DNA of 64,000 nucleotides from Amycolatopsis sp. CA-126428 (GCF_002904335.1 NZ_PPHF01000121.1:1-64000), one strand, 5' to 3'. Shown: positions 24,417 through 33,437, numbered from the stretch's first letter. The notes: generated from the letters alone by a model not told the origin. Numbers and translations: made by a program.

Positions 24417-25442
24417 GTGGCCAACGCGGATGAGCGCCGCTTCGACGTGCTGCGCGCGATCGTGGCCGACTACGTGTCCAACCAGGAACCGGTCGGGTCC
24501 AAGGCGATCGTCGAGCGGCACAACCTGGGTGTGTCGAGCGCCACGGTGCGCAACGACATGGCGACGCTCGAAGAAGAGGGGTACATCACGCAGCCGCACA
24601 CCAGTGCCGGCCGCGTCCCGACCGACAAGGGCTACCGCCTCTTCGTCGACCGGCTCTCGGAGATCAAGCCGCTCTCCACCGCCGAACGCAAGGCCATCAC
24701 CACGTTCCTCGACAGCGGCACCGACCTCGACGACGTCCTCAAGCGCTCGGTCCGGCTGCTCGCGCAGCTGACCCGGCAGGTCGCCGTCGTCCAGTACCCG
24801 ATGCTGACCAACGCCAAGGTGCGCCACCTCGAAGTGGTGCCGCTCACCCCGGCGCGGCTGATGCTGGTGCTGATCGCCGACAACGGGCGCGTGGACCAGC
24901 GCACGGTCGACCTCGGTGACGTCATCACCGAAGAAGACGTCGCCCGGCTCCGCAGCGTGCTCAACACGGCCATGGCCGGACGGCGGCTCAACGAAGCCGC
25001 GGCGCGCGTCGCCGAGCTGCCCGACAAGTCGCCCGGCGAACTGCGGGACACGCTCATCCGCGTCACCACGGTCCTGGTCGAGTCACTGGCCGAACACCCC
25101 GAAGAACGCCTGGTGCTCGGCGGTACCGCGAACCTCACGCGCAACGTCGCCGACTTCCCGGGTTCGCTGCGCCAGGTGCTCGAAGCACTCGAAGAACAGG
25201 TCGTCGTGCTCAAGCTCCTGGCCGCCGCGCGCAACCCCGGTGCGATCACGGTGCGCATCGGTGAGGAAAATGAAGACGAGCAGATGCGCAGCACCTCGGT
25301 CGTCTCGATCGGCTACGGCCGCGACGACGTGGTGCTCGGCGGCATGGGGGTGGTCGGCCCGACCCGGATGGACTACCCCGGCACGATCGCCGCGGTGCGG
25401 GCGGTCGCCAACTACGTGGGGCAGATCCTGGCCGGCCGCTGA
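24417..25442 (+). CDS. hrcA: Heat-inducible transcription repressor HrcA
   Basis: A 341-residue repressor of class I heat-shock genes, which binds the CIRCE element and is itself tuned by GroE. The N-terminal winged helix (SKAIVERHNLGVSSATVRNDMATLEEEGYI region, about residues 27-60) and HTSAGRVPTDKGYR loop are clear, as is the C-terminal GVVGPTRMDY motif. GTG 24417 is preceded by GGTGAGGA. It is followed by dnaJ2 and rsmE, the standard actinobacterial order. Confidence 0.96.
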   Translation: MANADERRFDVLRAIVADYVSNQEPVGSKAIVERHNLGVSSATVRNDMATLEEEGYITQPHTSAGRVPTDKGYRLFVDRLSEIKPLSTAERKAITTFLDSGTDLDDVLKRSVRLLAQLTRQVAVVQYPMLTNAKVRHLEVVPLTPARLMLVLIADNGRVDQRTVDLGDVITEEDVARLRSVLNTAMAGRRLNEAAARVAELPDKSPGELRDTLIRVTTVLVESLAEHPEERLVLGGTANLTRNVADFPGSLRQVLEALEEQVVVLKLLAAARNPGAITVRIGEENEDEQMRSTSVVSIGYGRDDVVLGGMGVVGPTRMDYPGTIAAVRAVANYVGQILAGR

Positions 25443-25473
25443 GCCGGGCAGAGCAGAAGGAGAAGCAGAGACG

Positions 25474-26640
25474 GTGGCGAGGGACTACTACGGCATCCTC
25501 GGGGTGGCCAAGAACGCGAGCGATCAGGACATCAAGCGCGCGTACCGGAAGCTGGCCCGGGAGCTGCACCCCGACGTCAACCCGTCGGAAGACGCGCAGC
25601 ACAAGTTCGGCGAGGTCACGACGGCCTACGAGGTGCTGTCCGATCCGCAGAAGCGCAAGATCGTCGACCTCGGCGGCGACCCGATGGACGGCGGCGCGCG
25701 CGGCGGCGGTGGCGGCGACCCGTTCGCCGGCTTCGGCGGCCTCGGCGACATCATGGACGCCTTCTTCGGCGCGGCCGGCGGGGGCGGGGGGCGCGGGCGT
25801 GGCCCGCGCAGCCGCGTCCAGCCCGGCTCCGACGCGCTGATCCGGCTCGGCCTCTCCCTCGAGGAGTGCGCCACCGGGGTCGACAAGGAGATCGCCGTCG
25901 ACACGGCGATCGTCTGCGACCTCTGCCGCGGCGCGGGCACCAGCGAGGGCACCTCGGTCAAGACCTGCGACACCTGCGGCGGCGCCGGCGAGGTCCAGTC
26001 CGTCCAGCGGTCGTTCCTCGGCCAGGTCGTCACGGCCCGCCCGTGCCCGGTCTGCCGCGGCTTCGGCGAGGTCATCCCGGACCCCTGCCGCCAGTGCGGC
26101 GGCGACGGCCGCATCCGCGCCCGCCGCAACGTCACCGCGAAGATCCCGCCGGGCGTCGGCGACGGCATGCGCATCCGGCTCTCCGGCCAGGGCGAGGTCG
26201 GCCCCGGCGGCGGCCCGGCCGGCGACCTGTACGTCGAGATCGACGAGACCCCGCACGAGGTCTTCGTCCGGCAGGGCCACGACCTGCACTGCAACTTCCG
26301 CATCCCGATGACCACGGCCGCGCTCGGCGCCACGGTGCCGATCTCGACCCTCGTGGACGGCGACTACGAACTCGACGTCGAGCCGGGCACCCAGCCCAAC
26401 GCCGAGCTCGTCCTGACCGGCAAGGGCATGCCGCGGCTGCGGTCCTCCGGCCGCGTCGACGGCCGCGGCGACCTGCACGTCCACATCGACGTCGTGGTCC
26501 CGACCAAGCTCGACGAAGCCCAGCGCGAACTCCTCGTCGAGCTGGCCCAGCAGCGCGGCGAAGAGGTCCCGACCCTGGCGTCCAACGGCACCAAGCACGG
26601 CGGGCTGTTCTCCAAGCTCCGCGCCAAGAACCACCGCTGA
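25474..26640 (+). CDS. dnaJ: Molecular chaperone DnaJ (DnaJ2 type)
   Basis: A 388-residue co-chaperone of DnaK. The J-domain covers residues 3-68 with HPD at 32-34. A glycine-rich linker (about 75-115) follows. The zinc domain has four CxxCxGxG repeats (CDLCRGAG, CDTCGGAG, CPVCRGFG, CRQCGGDG). C-terminal substrate-binding domains follow. In actinobacteria this second copy is linked to hrcA, whereas DnaJ1 lies with dnaK. GTG 25474 has AAGGAG at 25457-25462 upstream. Confidence 0.95.
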   Translation: MARDYYGILGVAKNASDQDIKRAYRKLARELHPDVNPSEDAQHKFGEVTTAYEVLSDPQKRKIVDLGGDPMDGGARGGGGGDPFAGFGGLGDIMDAFFGAAGGGGGRGRGPRSRVQPGSDALIRLGLSLEECATGVDKEIAVDTAIVCDLCRGAGTSEGTSVKTCDTCGGAGEVQSVQRSFLGQVVTARPCPVCRGFGEVIPDPCRQCGGDGRIRARRNVTAKIPPGVGDGMRIRLSGQGEVGPGGGPAGDLYVEIDETPHEVFVRQGHDLHCNFRIPMTTAALGATVPISTLVDGDYELDVEPGTQPNAELVLTGKGMPRLRSSGRVDGRGDLHVHIDVVVPTKLDEAQRELLVELAQQRGEEVPTLASNGTKHGGLFSKLRAKNHR

Positions 26641-26642
26641 CC

Positions 26643-27395
26643 GTGCCCGACACCACCCTGCCGGTCTTCCTCGCCGCGTCGGTGCCGGCTTCCGGCCGCG
26701 CGGTCCTCGACGGCGAGGAAGCCCGGCACGCGGCCACCGTCCGCCGCCTGCGCGCGGGGGAGCGGCTGGTCCTGTCCGACGGCGCCGGGGCGATGGCCCG
26801 GTGCGTCGTCGAAGGCGTCCAGGCCGGGCGCGAACCGCTGCTGACGCTGGCGGTCGAGGAACACTGGACCGAGCCGCCACCCGCCCTGCGCGTGCTGGTC
26901 GCGCAGGCACTCGCCAAAGGTGACCGCGGCGAACTCGCCGTCGAACTCGCCACCGAGGCCGGAGCCGACGCGATCGTCCCCTGGCGGGCGGCCCGGAGCG
27001 TCGCGAAGTGGGAGGACGGCGGCCGCGGCGAGAAGGCCCTCGCGCGGTGGCGTGCCACCGCTCGCGCGGCCGCGAAGCAGGCCCGGCGAGCCCACGTGCC
27101 GGAAGTCACCGAGCCGGTGACCACGGGCGAGCTGGCCGAGCTGGTGGCGACGATGTCGCTGGCCATCGTGCTGGAATCCGACGTCCCCGAGCGGCTCACC
27201 GACCTGCCGCTGCCCGACACCGGCGACGTGCTGCTCGTCGTGGGGCCGGAGGGCGGGGTCACCGACGAGGAGCTCACCGCCTTGCGCGACGCCGGCGCCC
27301 GGGCGGTGCGGCTGGGCATGACGGTCCTCCGGACGTCCACGGCCGCCGCAGTCGCCCTCGGGGCACTCGGCGCGCTCACCACCCGTTGGCAGTAG
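26643..27395 (+). CDS. rsmE: 16S rRNA (uracil-1498-N3)-methyltransferase
   Basis: A 250-residue SPOUT-class enzyme that methylates U1498 of 16S rRNA with S-adenosylmethionine. An N-terminal PUA-like part (HAATVRRLRAGERLVLSDG) is followed by the trefoil-knot motifs VVGPEGGVTDEEL and RLGMTVLRTSTAAAVALG. The GTG start lies two bases after the dnaJ stop, so the three genes form one operon. It ends before the 438-base structured gap. Confidence 0.95.
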   Translation: MPDTTLPVFLAASVPASGRAVLDGEEARHAATVRRLRAGERLVLSDGAGAMARCVVEGVQAGREPLLTLAVEEHWTEPPPALRVLVAQALAKGDRGELAVELATEAGADAIVPWRAARSVAKWEDGGRGEKALARWRATARAAAKQARRAHVPEVTEPVTTGELAELVATMSLAIVLESDVPERLTDLPLPDTGDVLLVVGPEGGVTDEELTALRDAGARAVRLGMTVLRTSTAAAVALGALGALTTRWQ

Positions 27396-27833
27396 TTCAC
27401 GGCGAAAAGGGCATATTTTTGCGCCCAGTTATGGCGCGATCACGCTCCGACCCGTTACTCTCGTCTATTAACGCGCCACGCAAAGTTCAGGTGCGCCACT
27501 GGGAAGACACAGACTCCGCCGGGCACCTCCCCCCTCGGTCCGGCGGCCGCCGCGGTCGCGGTGAGGCGACCCCCAGGCTTCACCGCCACCGCGGCATCTC
27601 TCTGCTCGCTTCGCTCGCTGTCGAGCCGCGGTTTTGGTTTCGTGTGTTTTTCTGGGGGTCGAACCCCCAGACCCCCAGCCGGGGCTTCGCCCCGGACCCC
27701 CGCGGGTTTCGCTTCGGGAGCCTTGTTGACAGCGTGTTGCCGGCTCGGCGGCCTTCGGCCTTCTCGCTGGTGTGGGGCCCGCCGGGAGTGTGGTGTGGCT
27801 GTGGGTGGGTTTGGTGGTGGGTAGGGTGCTCTT
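27396..27833. other. Structured intergenic region with several hairpins
   Basis: No gene is supported here. Clear hairpins are TCTGGGGGT-CGA-ACCCCCAGA (27651-27671), CCGGGG-CTTCG-CCCCGG (27679-27695) and GGCC-TTC-GGCC near 27750-27760, after a TTTTT run at 27647-27651. There is also GGGC...GCCC at about 27413-27430. The region probably ends the hrcA-dnaJ-rsmE transcript. It is less GC-rich at both ends, and the last 12 bases hold the HIT promoter. Confidence 0.6.
27822..27827 (+). promoter_or_regulatory. -10 hexamer of leaderless HIT gene
   Basis: TAGGGT, six bases before ATG 27834, the same hexamer as before the response regulator at 11572. Confidence 0.55.
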
Positions 27834-28202
27834 ATGAGCGGTAGTGATGCTGAGACTCTGTTTGAGCGGATCATCGGTGGGGAGATCCCGGCCGATGTCG
27901 TCTATCAAGATGAGACCACCTTTGCCTTCCGGGATGTCCGGCCGCAGGCTCGGGTGCACGTGCTCGTTGTGCCCCGGAAGCGGTACCGGAATGTCGCGGA
28001 GCTCGCCGCTTCGGATCCGCGGCTGCTGGCCGATGTGGTCGCGGCTGCTCGGAAGGTTGCCGAACTCGAGGGGATCGTCGAGAGCGGGTATCGGGTTGTC
28101 TTCAACACGGATGGGGATGCCGGGCAGACCGTCTTCCACGTGCACGCCCACGTTCTGGGCGGGGAGCCGCTCGGGCTGTTCGGGGCTCCGGACGAGGACT
28201 AG
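27834..28202 (+). CDS. HIT-family nucleotide-binding protein
   Basis: A 122-residue histidine-triad protein close to HinT, which hydrolyses adenosine phosphoramidates and related nucleotidyl compounds. The active-site HVHAHV motif lies near residue 103, and the N-terminal CDS begins LFERIIGGEIPADVVYQDE, typical of this group. It appears to have its own leaderless promoter. Its place between rsmE and phoH is common in actinobacteria, but no pathway link is visible. Confidence 0.93.
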   Translation: MSGSDAETLFERIIGGEIPADVVYQDETTFAFRDVRPQARVHVLVVPRKRYRNVAELAASDPRLLADVVAAARKVAELEGIVESGYRVVFNTDGDAGQTVFHVHAHVLGGEPLGLFGAPDED

Positions 28203-28288
28203 GGAAACCGGCCTGCGTCTTGTCGGTGGGTGCCAGTAGCATCGGTGGGGTCCGTAGTCCCTCACCGAGAAAGCAGGCCTGAGGCCAC

Positions 28289-29356
28289 GTGGCCGGAACC
28301 GTACCGGGTGGAGCCGCCCGACCCGACGTCCCCGGGGACGTCGCCAAGACCGAGGATGCCGCCGCCCAGGCGGCTCAGTCCCGGTTCCCCATCCCCGACG
28401 CTGCCGCTCTCAGCCTGCTCGGCTCCCGCGACGAGAACCTGCGCGTCGCCGAGGAGCTCCTTGCCGCTGACGTGCACGTACGCGGCAACGAGGTCACCCT
28501 GACCGGAAACCCCGCCGACGTCGCGTTCGCCGAACGCGTCTTCGCCGAGCTCGTGCAGCTCGCCACCGGCGGCCAGCAGGTCGGGCCCGACACCGTCCGG
28601 CGCACCATCGGCATGCTTTCCACCGGAGACGCCTCGCCGGCCGAGGTCCTCAGCCTCAACATCGTCTCGCGCCGGGGCAAGACCATCCGGCCCAAGACGC
28701 TCAACCAGAAGCGGTACGTCGACGCCATCGACAAGCACACCGTCGTCTTCGGCATCGGCCCCGCCGGCACCGGCAAGACCTACCTCGCCATGGCGAAGGC
28801 CGTCCAGGCCCTCCAGGCCAAGCAGGTCACCCGCATCGTGCTGACCCGCCCGGCCGTCGAAGCCGGCGAGCGCCTCGGCTACCTGCCCGGCACCCTGAAC
28901 GAGAAGATCGACCCCTACCTGCGGCCCCTCTACGACGCGCTGCACGACATGGTCGAACCTGAGTCGATCCCGCGGCTCATGCAGGCCGGCACCATCGAGA
29001 TCGCGCCGCTCGCCTACATGCGCGGCCGGACGCTGAACGACGCCTTCATCATCCTCGACGAGGCCCAGAACACCACGCCCGAGCAGATGAAGATGTTCCT
29101 CACCCGGCTCGGCTTCGGGTCCAAGATCGTCGTCACCGGCGACATCACCCAGGTCGACCTGCCCAGCGGGCAGCGCAGCGGCCTGCGCGTCGTGCGCGAC
29201 ATCCTCACCGGCGTCGAGGACCTCCACTTCGCCGAGCTCACCAGCCAGGACGTCGTCCGGCACCGGCTCGTCGCGAGCATCGTCGACGCCTACGAGAAGT
29301 GGCAGGCCGTGCAGGACGCGCAGCAGAACGACGGCTGGAAGGGCAACCGGCGTTGA
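28289..29356 (+). CDS. phoH: PhoH-family ATPase
   Basis: A 355-residue P-loop ATPase of the PhoH group, thought to act in RNA metabolism. An N-terminal KH-like part (about 40-95) precedes the ATPase domain with Walker A GPAGTGKT (157-164) and Walker B FIILDEAQ (253-260), and RPAVEAGERLGYLPG in between. GTG 28289 is preceded by GAGG; TAGCAT at 28237-28242 is a possible -10. Its stop overlaps the TTG start of ybeY, matching the conserved phoH-ybeY pair. Confidence 0.95.
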   Translation: MAGTVPGGAARPDVPGDVAKTEDAAAQAAQSRFPIPDAAALSLLGSRDENLRVAEELLAADVHVRGNEVTLTGNPADVAFAERVFAELVQLATGGQQVGPDTVRRTIGMLSTGDASPAEVLSLNIVSRRGKTIRPKTLNQKRYVDAIDKHTVVFGIGPAGTGKTYLAMAKAVQALQAKQVTRIVLTRPAVEAGERLGYLPGTLNEKIDPYLRPLYDALHDMVEPESIPRLMQAGTIEIAPLAYMRGRTLNDAFIILDEAQNTTPEQMKMFLTRLGFGSKIVVTGDITQVDLPSGQRSGLRVVRDILTGVEDLHFAELTSQDVVRHRLVASIVDAYEKWQAVQDAQQNDGWKGNRR

Positions 29357-29928
29357 GCATCGAGATCGCCAACGAGTCCGGCGTCGACGTCGACGAGACG
29401 TCCATCGTCTCCGCCGCCCGCTACGCCCTCGACAAGATGGAGGTCAGCCCGCTCGCCGAGCTGTCCATCCTCCTCGTCACCCTCGAAGTCATGGAAGACC
29501 TGCACGAACGCTGGATGGACCTCCCGGGCCCCACCGACGTCATGGCCTTCCCGATGGACGAGCTCGACTCCTCCCGCCGCCCGGACGCGCCCGACGCGTC
29601 ACCGGCGCTGCTCGGGGACATCGTGCTCTGCCCGGCGTTCGCCAAGGACCAGGCCAAGACCGCGGGCCACGCCCTGATCGACGAGCTGCACCTGCTCACC
29701 GTGCACGGCGTGCTCCACCTCCTCGGCTACGACCACGCCGAACCCGCCGAGGAACGCGAGATGTTCGCCCTCCAGAAGCGCATCCTCGGCGAATACCAGG
29801 ACGCCGTCGCCGCGCTCGAGAAGCGGGACGCCCAACGCAACACCGACGACCGTGTCCTCGGCATCGCCGGGCTCGACGCCCCCGCGCCGGCCGCCGCCGC
29901 CGAACCACCCGCCGGGGAAACGCCCTAG
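29353..29928 (+). CDS. ybeY: Endoribonuclease YbeY (rRNA maturation factor)
   Basis: A 191-residue zinc enzyme involved in 16S rRNA 3'-end maturation and ribosome quality control. The metal motif H-x3-H-x5-H is complete (HGVLHLLGYDH, near residue 117). The TTG start at 29353 overlaps the phoH stop as TTGA, giving MSIEIANESG, the usual family start. The alanine/proline-rich tail of about 25 residues is an extension. Confidence 0.95.
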   Translation: MSIEIANESGVDVDETSIVSAARYALDKMEVSPLAELSILLVTLEVMEDLHERWMDLPGPTDVMAFPMDELDSSRRPDAPDASPALLGDIVLCPAFAKDQAKTAGHALIDELHLLTVHGVLHLLGYDHAEPAEEREMFALQKRILGEYQDAVAALEKRDAQRNTDDRVLGIAGLDAPAPAAAAEPPAGETP

Positions 29929-29937
29929 GCGCCAGCC

Positions 29938-31281
29938 ATGGAACAGCTCTTCTTCGCGATCGCGCTCGTGCTCCTGGCGGGCGTGTTCGCGGCGGCGGAC
30001 GCCGCGATCAGCACCGTGTCGCAAGCCCGGGCCGACGGCCTCGCCCGGCTCGGGCTGCCCGGCGCCCGCCACCTCGCCGCCGTCGTCGCCGAACGCCGCC
30101 GGCACATCAACCTGCTGCTCCTGCTCCGCCTCGGCTGCGAACTCACCGCGACCGTCCTCGTCACCGTGTTCGTCGGCACCCGCCTGGCGCCGCTCGGTCT
30201 CGCCGTGCTGGTCACCGCCGTCGTCATGGTCGTGGTCAGCTACGTCCTCATCGGCGTCGGCCCCCGCACCCTCGGCCGGCAGCACCCCTACCGCATCGGC
30301 CGCTACGTCGCCGGGCCCGTCCGCGTCCTCGGCTCCGTCCTCGGCCCGCTGTCCCGGCTGCTCATCCTCATCGGTAACGCCATCACCCCCGGCCAAGGCT
30401 TCCGCGAAGGCCCGTTCACCTCCGAGGTCGAGCTGCGCGAGCTCGTCGACCTCGCCCAGGAACGCGGCGTCGTCGAGGATTCCGAACGCGAGATGATCCA
30501 CTCGGTGTTCGAGCTCGGGGACACCGTGGCCCGCGAGGTCATGGTGCCGCGCACCGAGATCGTCTGGATCGAGCGCACCAAGACCGTCCGCCAGGCACTG
30601 GCGCTGGCCCTGCGCACCGGGTTCACCCGGCTGCCGGTGATCGACGAGTCCGTCGACGACATCGTCGGCGTCGTCAACATCAAGGACCTGATGACCGGCT
30701 ACCTCGACCCCGACGGGCCGAGCACGGTCGTCGAGTCCGTGATGAACCCCGCGTCCTTCGTCCCCGACTCGAAGCGGCTCGACGAGCTGCTCAAGGAAAT
30801 GCAGCGCTCGCACAACCACATGGCGATCGCCGTCGACGAATACGGCGGCACGGCGGGCCTGCTCACCATCGAGGACGTCCTCGAAGAGATCGTCGGCGAG
30901 ATCACCGACGAATCCGACGCCGACGAACGCCCCGAGGTCGAGGAGCTCGACGGCGGCGCCGTCCGCGTCTCGTCCCGGATGGGCATCGACGACCTGGGTG
31001 AACTGTTCGGCATCGACCTCGAAGACCACGACGTGGAGACCGTGGGCGGGCTGCTCGCGGAACGACTGGGTAGGGTCCCGCTACCGGGGGCCGAAGCCGA
31101 GGTCGCCGGCCTTCGGCTGTTCGCCGAAGGGGGCAAGGACCGGCGCGGCCGCATGCGGATCACCTCCGTCGTCGTCCACCCGGCCGACGCCGAGGCGATG
31201 ACGGACCCCGTCGACCGGACGCGCCGCCGCACGCGCCTGCCCCACCCCGACGAACGCGACAGGAGCGTCGAACATGCCTGA
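29938..31281 (+). CDS. CNNM/CorC-type (hemolysin family) membrane protein
   Basis: A 447-residue protein with an N-terminal DUF21/CNNM membrane domain (about residues 3-130, four hydrophobic segments), a pair of CBS domains (about 195-320, MVPRTEIVWIE and VVNIKDLMTGYL) and a C-terminal CorC_HlyC domain. Such proteins export or regulate Mg2+ and Co2+. It lies between ybeY and era as in other actinobacteria, nine bases after ybeY, and overlaps the next gene by eight bases. Confidence 0.93.
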   Translation: MEQLFFAIALVLLAGVFAAADAAISTVSQARADGLARLGLPGARHLAAVVAERRRHINLLLLLRLGCELTATVLVTVFVGTRLAPLGLAVLVTAVVMVVVSYVLIGVGPRTLGRQHPYRIGRYVAGPVRVLGSVLGPLSRLLILIGNAITPGQGFREGPFTSEVELRELVDLAQERGVVEDSEREMIHSVFELGDTVAREVMVPRTEIVWIERTKTVRQALALALRTGFTRLPVIDESVDDIVGVVNIKDLMTGYLDPDGPSTVVESVMNPASFVPDSKRLDELLKEMQRSHNHMAIAVDEYGGTAGLLTIEDVLEEIVGEITDESDADERPEVEELDGGAVRVSSRMGIDDLGELFGIDLEDHDVETVGGLLAERLGRVPLPGAEAEVAGLRLFAEGGKDRRGRMRITSVVVHPADAEAMTDPVDRTRRRTRLPHPDERDRSVEHA

Positions 31282-31612
31282 CCTCGAGGCGGAGGACCAG
31301 AAGCTGGTCGTCCTCGCCCGGTCCTCGCGCGCCCGCATCCAGGCCCCCGAAGGCGCCGCGGTCCGCGACACCGACGGCCGCACCTACGCGGCGGGCACGG
31401 TCGACCAGCCGTCGTTCAAGCTCACCGCGCTGCAGGCCGCGGTCGCCGCGGCGCTGTCCAGCGGCGCCGAAGGCATCGAAGCCGCCGCCGTCGTCAGCGA
31501 AGAGGGCCTGCTCAAGGGCGCGTCCGTGCACGCCGTGCGCGACATCGCGAAGTACGCGCCGATCATCCTCGCCGCCCCCGACGGCACGGTGCTCGAGGTG
31601 CGCGAGCGATGA
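31274..31612 (+). CDS. Cytidine deaminase-like protein lacking zinc ligands
   Basis: A 112-residue protein at the place where actinobacteria carry a deaminase-like gene before era. The early part (GAAVRDTDGRTYAAGTV) resembles cytidine deaminase. The zinc/proton-shuttle motif C-A-E is replaced by T-A-L (FKLTALQAAVAAAL) and the second PCxxC motif is missing. It is therefore unlikely to deaminate anything and may be a structural or regulatory relic kept in the operon. It overlaps both neighbours. Confidence 0.82.
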   Translation: MPDLEAEDQKLVVLARSSRARIQAPEGAAVRDTDGRTYAAGTVDQPSFKLTALQAAVAAALSSGAEGIEAAAVVSEEGLLKGASVHAVRDIAKYAPIILAAPDGTVLEVRER

Positions 31613-32505
31613 CCGAGCACCGTTCCGGCTTCGCCTGCTTCGTCGGCCGGCCCAACGCCGGCAAGTCGACGCTGACCAACGCCCTCGTCGGCACCAAGGT
31701 CGCGATCACCTCCAGCAAGCCGCAGACCACCCGGCACGCGATCCGCGGGATCGTCCACCGCGAGGACGCCCAGCTCGTCCTCATCGACACGCCCGGCCTG
31801 CACCGCCCGCGCACCCTGCTCGGCGAGCGGCTCAACGACATCGTGCACACGACGTGGTCCGAAGTGGACGTCGTCGGCTTCTGCGTGCCGGCGAACGAGA
31901 AGATCGGGCCCGGCGACAAGTTCATCGCCGCCGAGCTGCAGAAGATCGCCAAGCGAACTCCGGTGCTCGGCATCGTCACCAAGACCGACCTCGTCCAGCC
32001 CCAGCAGGTCGCCGAGCAACTGCTCGCGCTGCAGGAGGTGATGGACTTCGCCGAGCTGATCCCGGTGTCCGCAGTGGACGGGTTCCAGGTGGGCGCGCTC
32101 GCGGACCTGCTCGTCGGCAAGCTGCCCGAAGGGCCGCAGCTCTACCCCGGCGGCGAGCTCACCGACGAACCCGAGCAGACCCTGGTCGCCGAGCTGATCC
32201 GCGAGGCGGCGCTGGAAGGCGTCCGCGACGAGCTGCCGCACTCGATCGCCGTCACCGTCGAGGAGATGCTGCCCCGCGAAGGCCGCGACGACCTCATCGA
32301 CGTGCACGCGTTCCTGTTCGTGGAACGGCCCAGCCAGAAGGGGATCATCCTGGGGCACAAGGGCGAACGGCTGCGCGAGGTCGGTGCCGCCGCCCGCAAG
32401 AACATCGAGGCGCTGCTCGGCTCGAAGGTCTACCTCGACCTGCACATCAAGGTGGCCAAGGAGTGGCAGCGCGACCCCCGTCAGTTACGCCGGCTCGGCT
32501 TCTGA
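31609..32505 (+). CDS. era: GTPase Era
   Basis: A 298-residue GTPase needed for 16S rRNA maturation and 30S assembly. G-motifs: GRPNAGKS near residue 13, DTPG (LIDTPGLH), TKTD (GIVTKTDL) and a SAVD-type G5. The C-terminal KH domain (GIILGHKGERLREVG, then VYLDLHIKVAKEW) binds the 3' end of 16S rRNA. ATG 31609 overlaps the stop of the deaminase-like gene (ATGA), so translation is coupled. Confidence 0.97.
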   Translation: MTEHRSGFACFVGRPNAGKSTLTNALVGTKVAITSSKPQTTRHAIRGIVHREDAQLVLIDTPGLHRPRTLLGERLNDIVHTTWSEVDVVGFCVPANEKIGPGDKFIAAELQKIAKRTPVLGIVTKTDLVQPQQVAEQLLALQEVMDFAELIPVSAVDGFQVGALADLLVGKLPEGPQLYPGGELTDEPEQTLVAELIREAALEGVRDELPHSIAVTVEEMLPREGRDDLIDVHAFLFVERPSQKGIILGHKGERLREVGAAARKNIEALLGSKVYLDLHIKVAKEWQRDPRQLRRLGF

Positions 32506-32694
32506 CGGGTTCCCCGGCCCGGCCGGAGAGCGGCCGCCGAATTCCTGGTCTCGATTCGGTCGCGGCGGGACGAAACGCGGAGCGCGCGATGATCTCGCCC
32601 CCTACAGTCGCGGCTTCGACCACACCGCGGCCGATCGGGGCGGCGGCGGATCCGGTGGTCGTGTCTGGAGCACGACGAAGGGGAACGACCGACC

Positions 32695-33063
32695 ATGAGC
32701 GACAGCCAGGGCATGCCCAACTACCCCGGCGACCAGCCGAACCAGCCCGGCGGCCAGCCGAACTACCCCGGTGGGCAGCCGGGCGGCTACCAGCCGGGGC
32801 CGCCCCCGAGCAACAACCTCGTGTGGGCGATCCTGACCACGATCCTGTGCTGCCTCCCGTTCGGCATCGTGTCGATCGTGCAGGCCGCGAAGGTGAACAG
32901 CCTGTGGGCGCAGGGCCAGACCGCCGCCGCGCAAGAGGCCGCCAACGCCGCCAAGAAGTGGGCGATCATCGCCGCGGTCGTCGGGGTCGTCGTCAACGTG
33001 CTGTGGATCATCCTGCTGATGGCGGGTGCGTTCACGTTCGGCACGAGCACGCCGTCATACTGA
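32695..33063 (+). CDS. CD225/dispanin-family membrane protein (1)
   Basis: A 122-residue protein with a proline/glycine/glutamine-rich N-terminus (about 40 residues, NYPGGQP repeats) and the CD225/dispanin core: NNLVWAILTTILCCLPFGIVSIVQAAKVNSLW, given here in two halves around the CCLP turn. A second transmembrane helix follows. The double cysteine and the amphipathic linker are typical of the family (interferon-induced transmembrane proteins in animals). In bacteria the role is unknown. AAGGGGA precedes the ATG and TACAGT (32603-32608) is a candidate -10. Confidence 0.9.
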   Translation: MSDSQGMPNYPGDQPNQPGGQPNYPGGQPGGYQPGPPPSNNLVWAILTTILCCLPFGIVSIVQAAKVNSLWAQGQTAAAQEAANAAKKWAIIAAVVGVVVNVLWIILLMAGAFTFGTSTPSY

Positions 33064-33089
33064 CGTAGGCGAGCAGCAGGAGGATTCCG

Positions 33090-33437
33090 GTGACCGACCA
33101 GTACCCGCCGCCGTACCCGCCCCCGGGTGGGCCGGGCTACGGCTACGGCTACCCGCCGCCGAACTACGGGCCACCGCCGGACAACAACATGGTGTGGGCG
33201 ATCCTGAGCACCGTGCTGTGCTGCCTTCCGCTGGGCGTGGTCGCGATCGTGAAGTCCAGCCAGGTGCAGTCGCTCTGGTTCCAGGGCTTCCACGCCGAGG
33301 CGCAGAAGGCCGCGAACGACGCCCGCAAGTGGGCGATGTGGTCGGCCATCTCGATCGGGATCCTCCTGCTGCTCTACGTGCTCTTCTTCGTCGTGCTGGC
33401 GGGGATCGGCGTCTTCTCGACGGGCTGGCGGCCATGA
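33090..33437 (+). CDS. CD225/dispanin-family membrane protein (2)
   Basis: A 115-residue paralogue of the preceding gene, with a shorter tyrosine/proline-rich N-terminus (PPPYPPPGGPGYGYGY) and the same core around VLCCLPLGVVAIVKSSQ. Tandem duplication is the simplest origin. AGGAGG (33078-33083) stands six bases before GTG 33090. Its stop overlaps the ATG of the DUF2752 gene. Confidence 0.9.
   Translation: MTDQYPPPYPPPGGPGYGYGYPPPNYGPPPDNNMVWAILSTVLCCLPLGVVAIVKSSQVQSLWFQGFHAEAQKAANDARKWAMWSAISIGILLLLYVLFFVVLAGIGVFSTGWRP

Noticed and set aside
27651..27671. tRNA T-arm (GGTCGAACCC-like sequence)
   Set aside because: No acceptor, D or anticodon arm can be built around it; it is one of several GC-rich hairpins.
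27008..27844. Open frame from rsmE into the intergenic region and HIT start
   Set aside because: It shadows rsmE and then runs through hairpins; the composition is not protein-like.
31274..31612. Active cytidine deaminase
   Set aside because: The zinc cysteine and catalytic glutamate are replaced and the second motif is missing.
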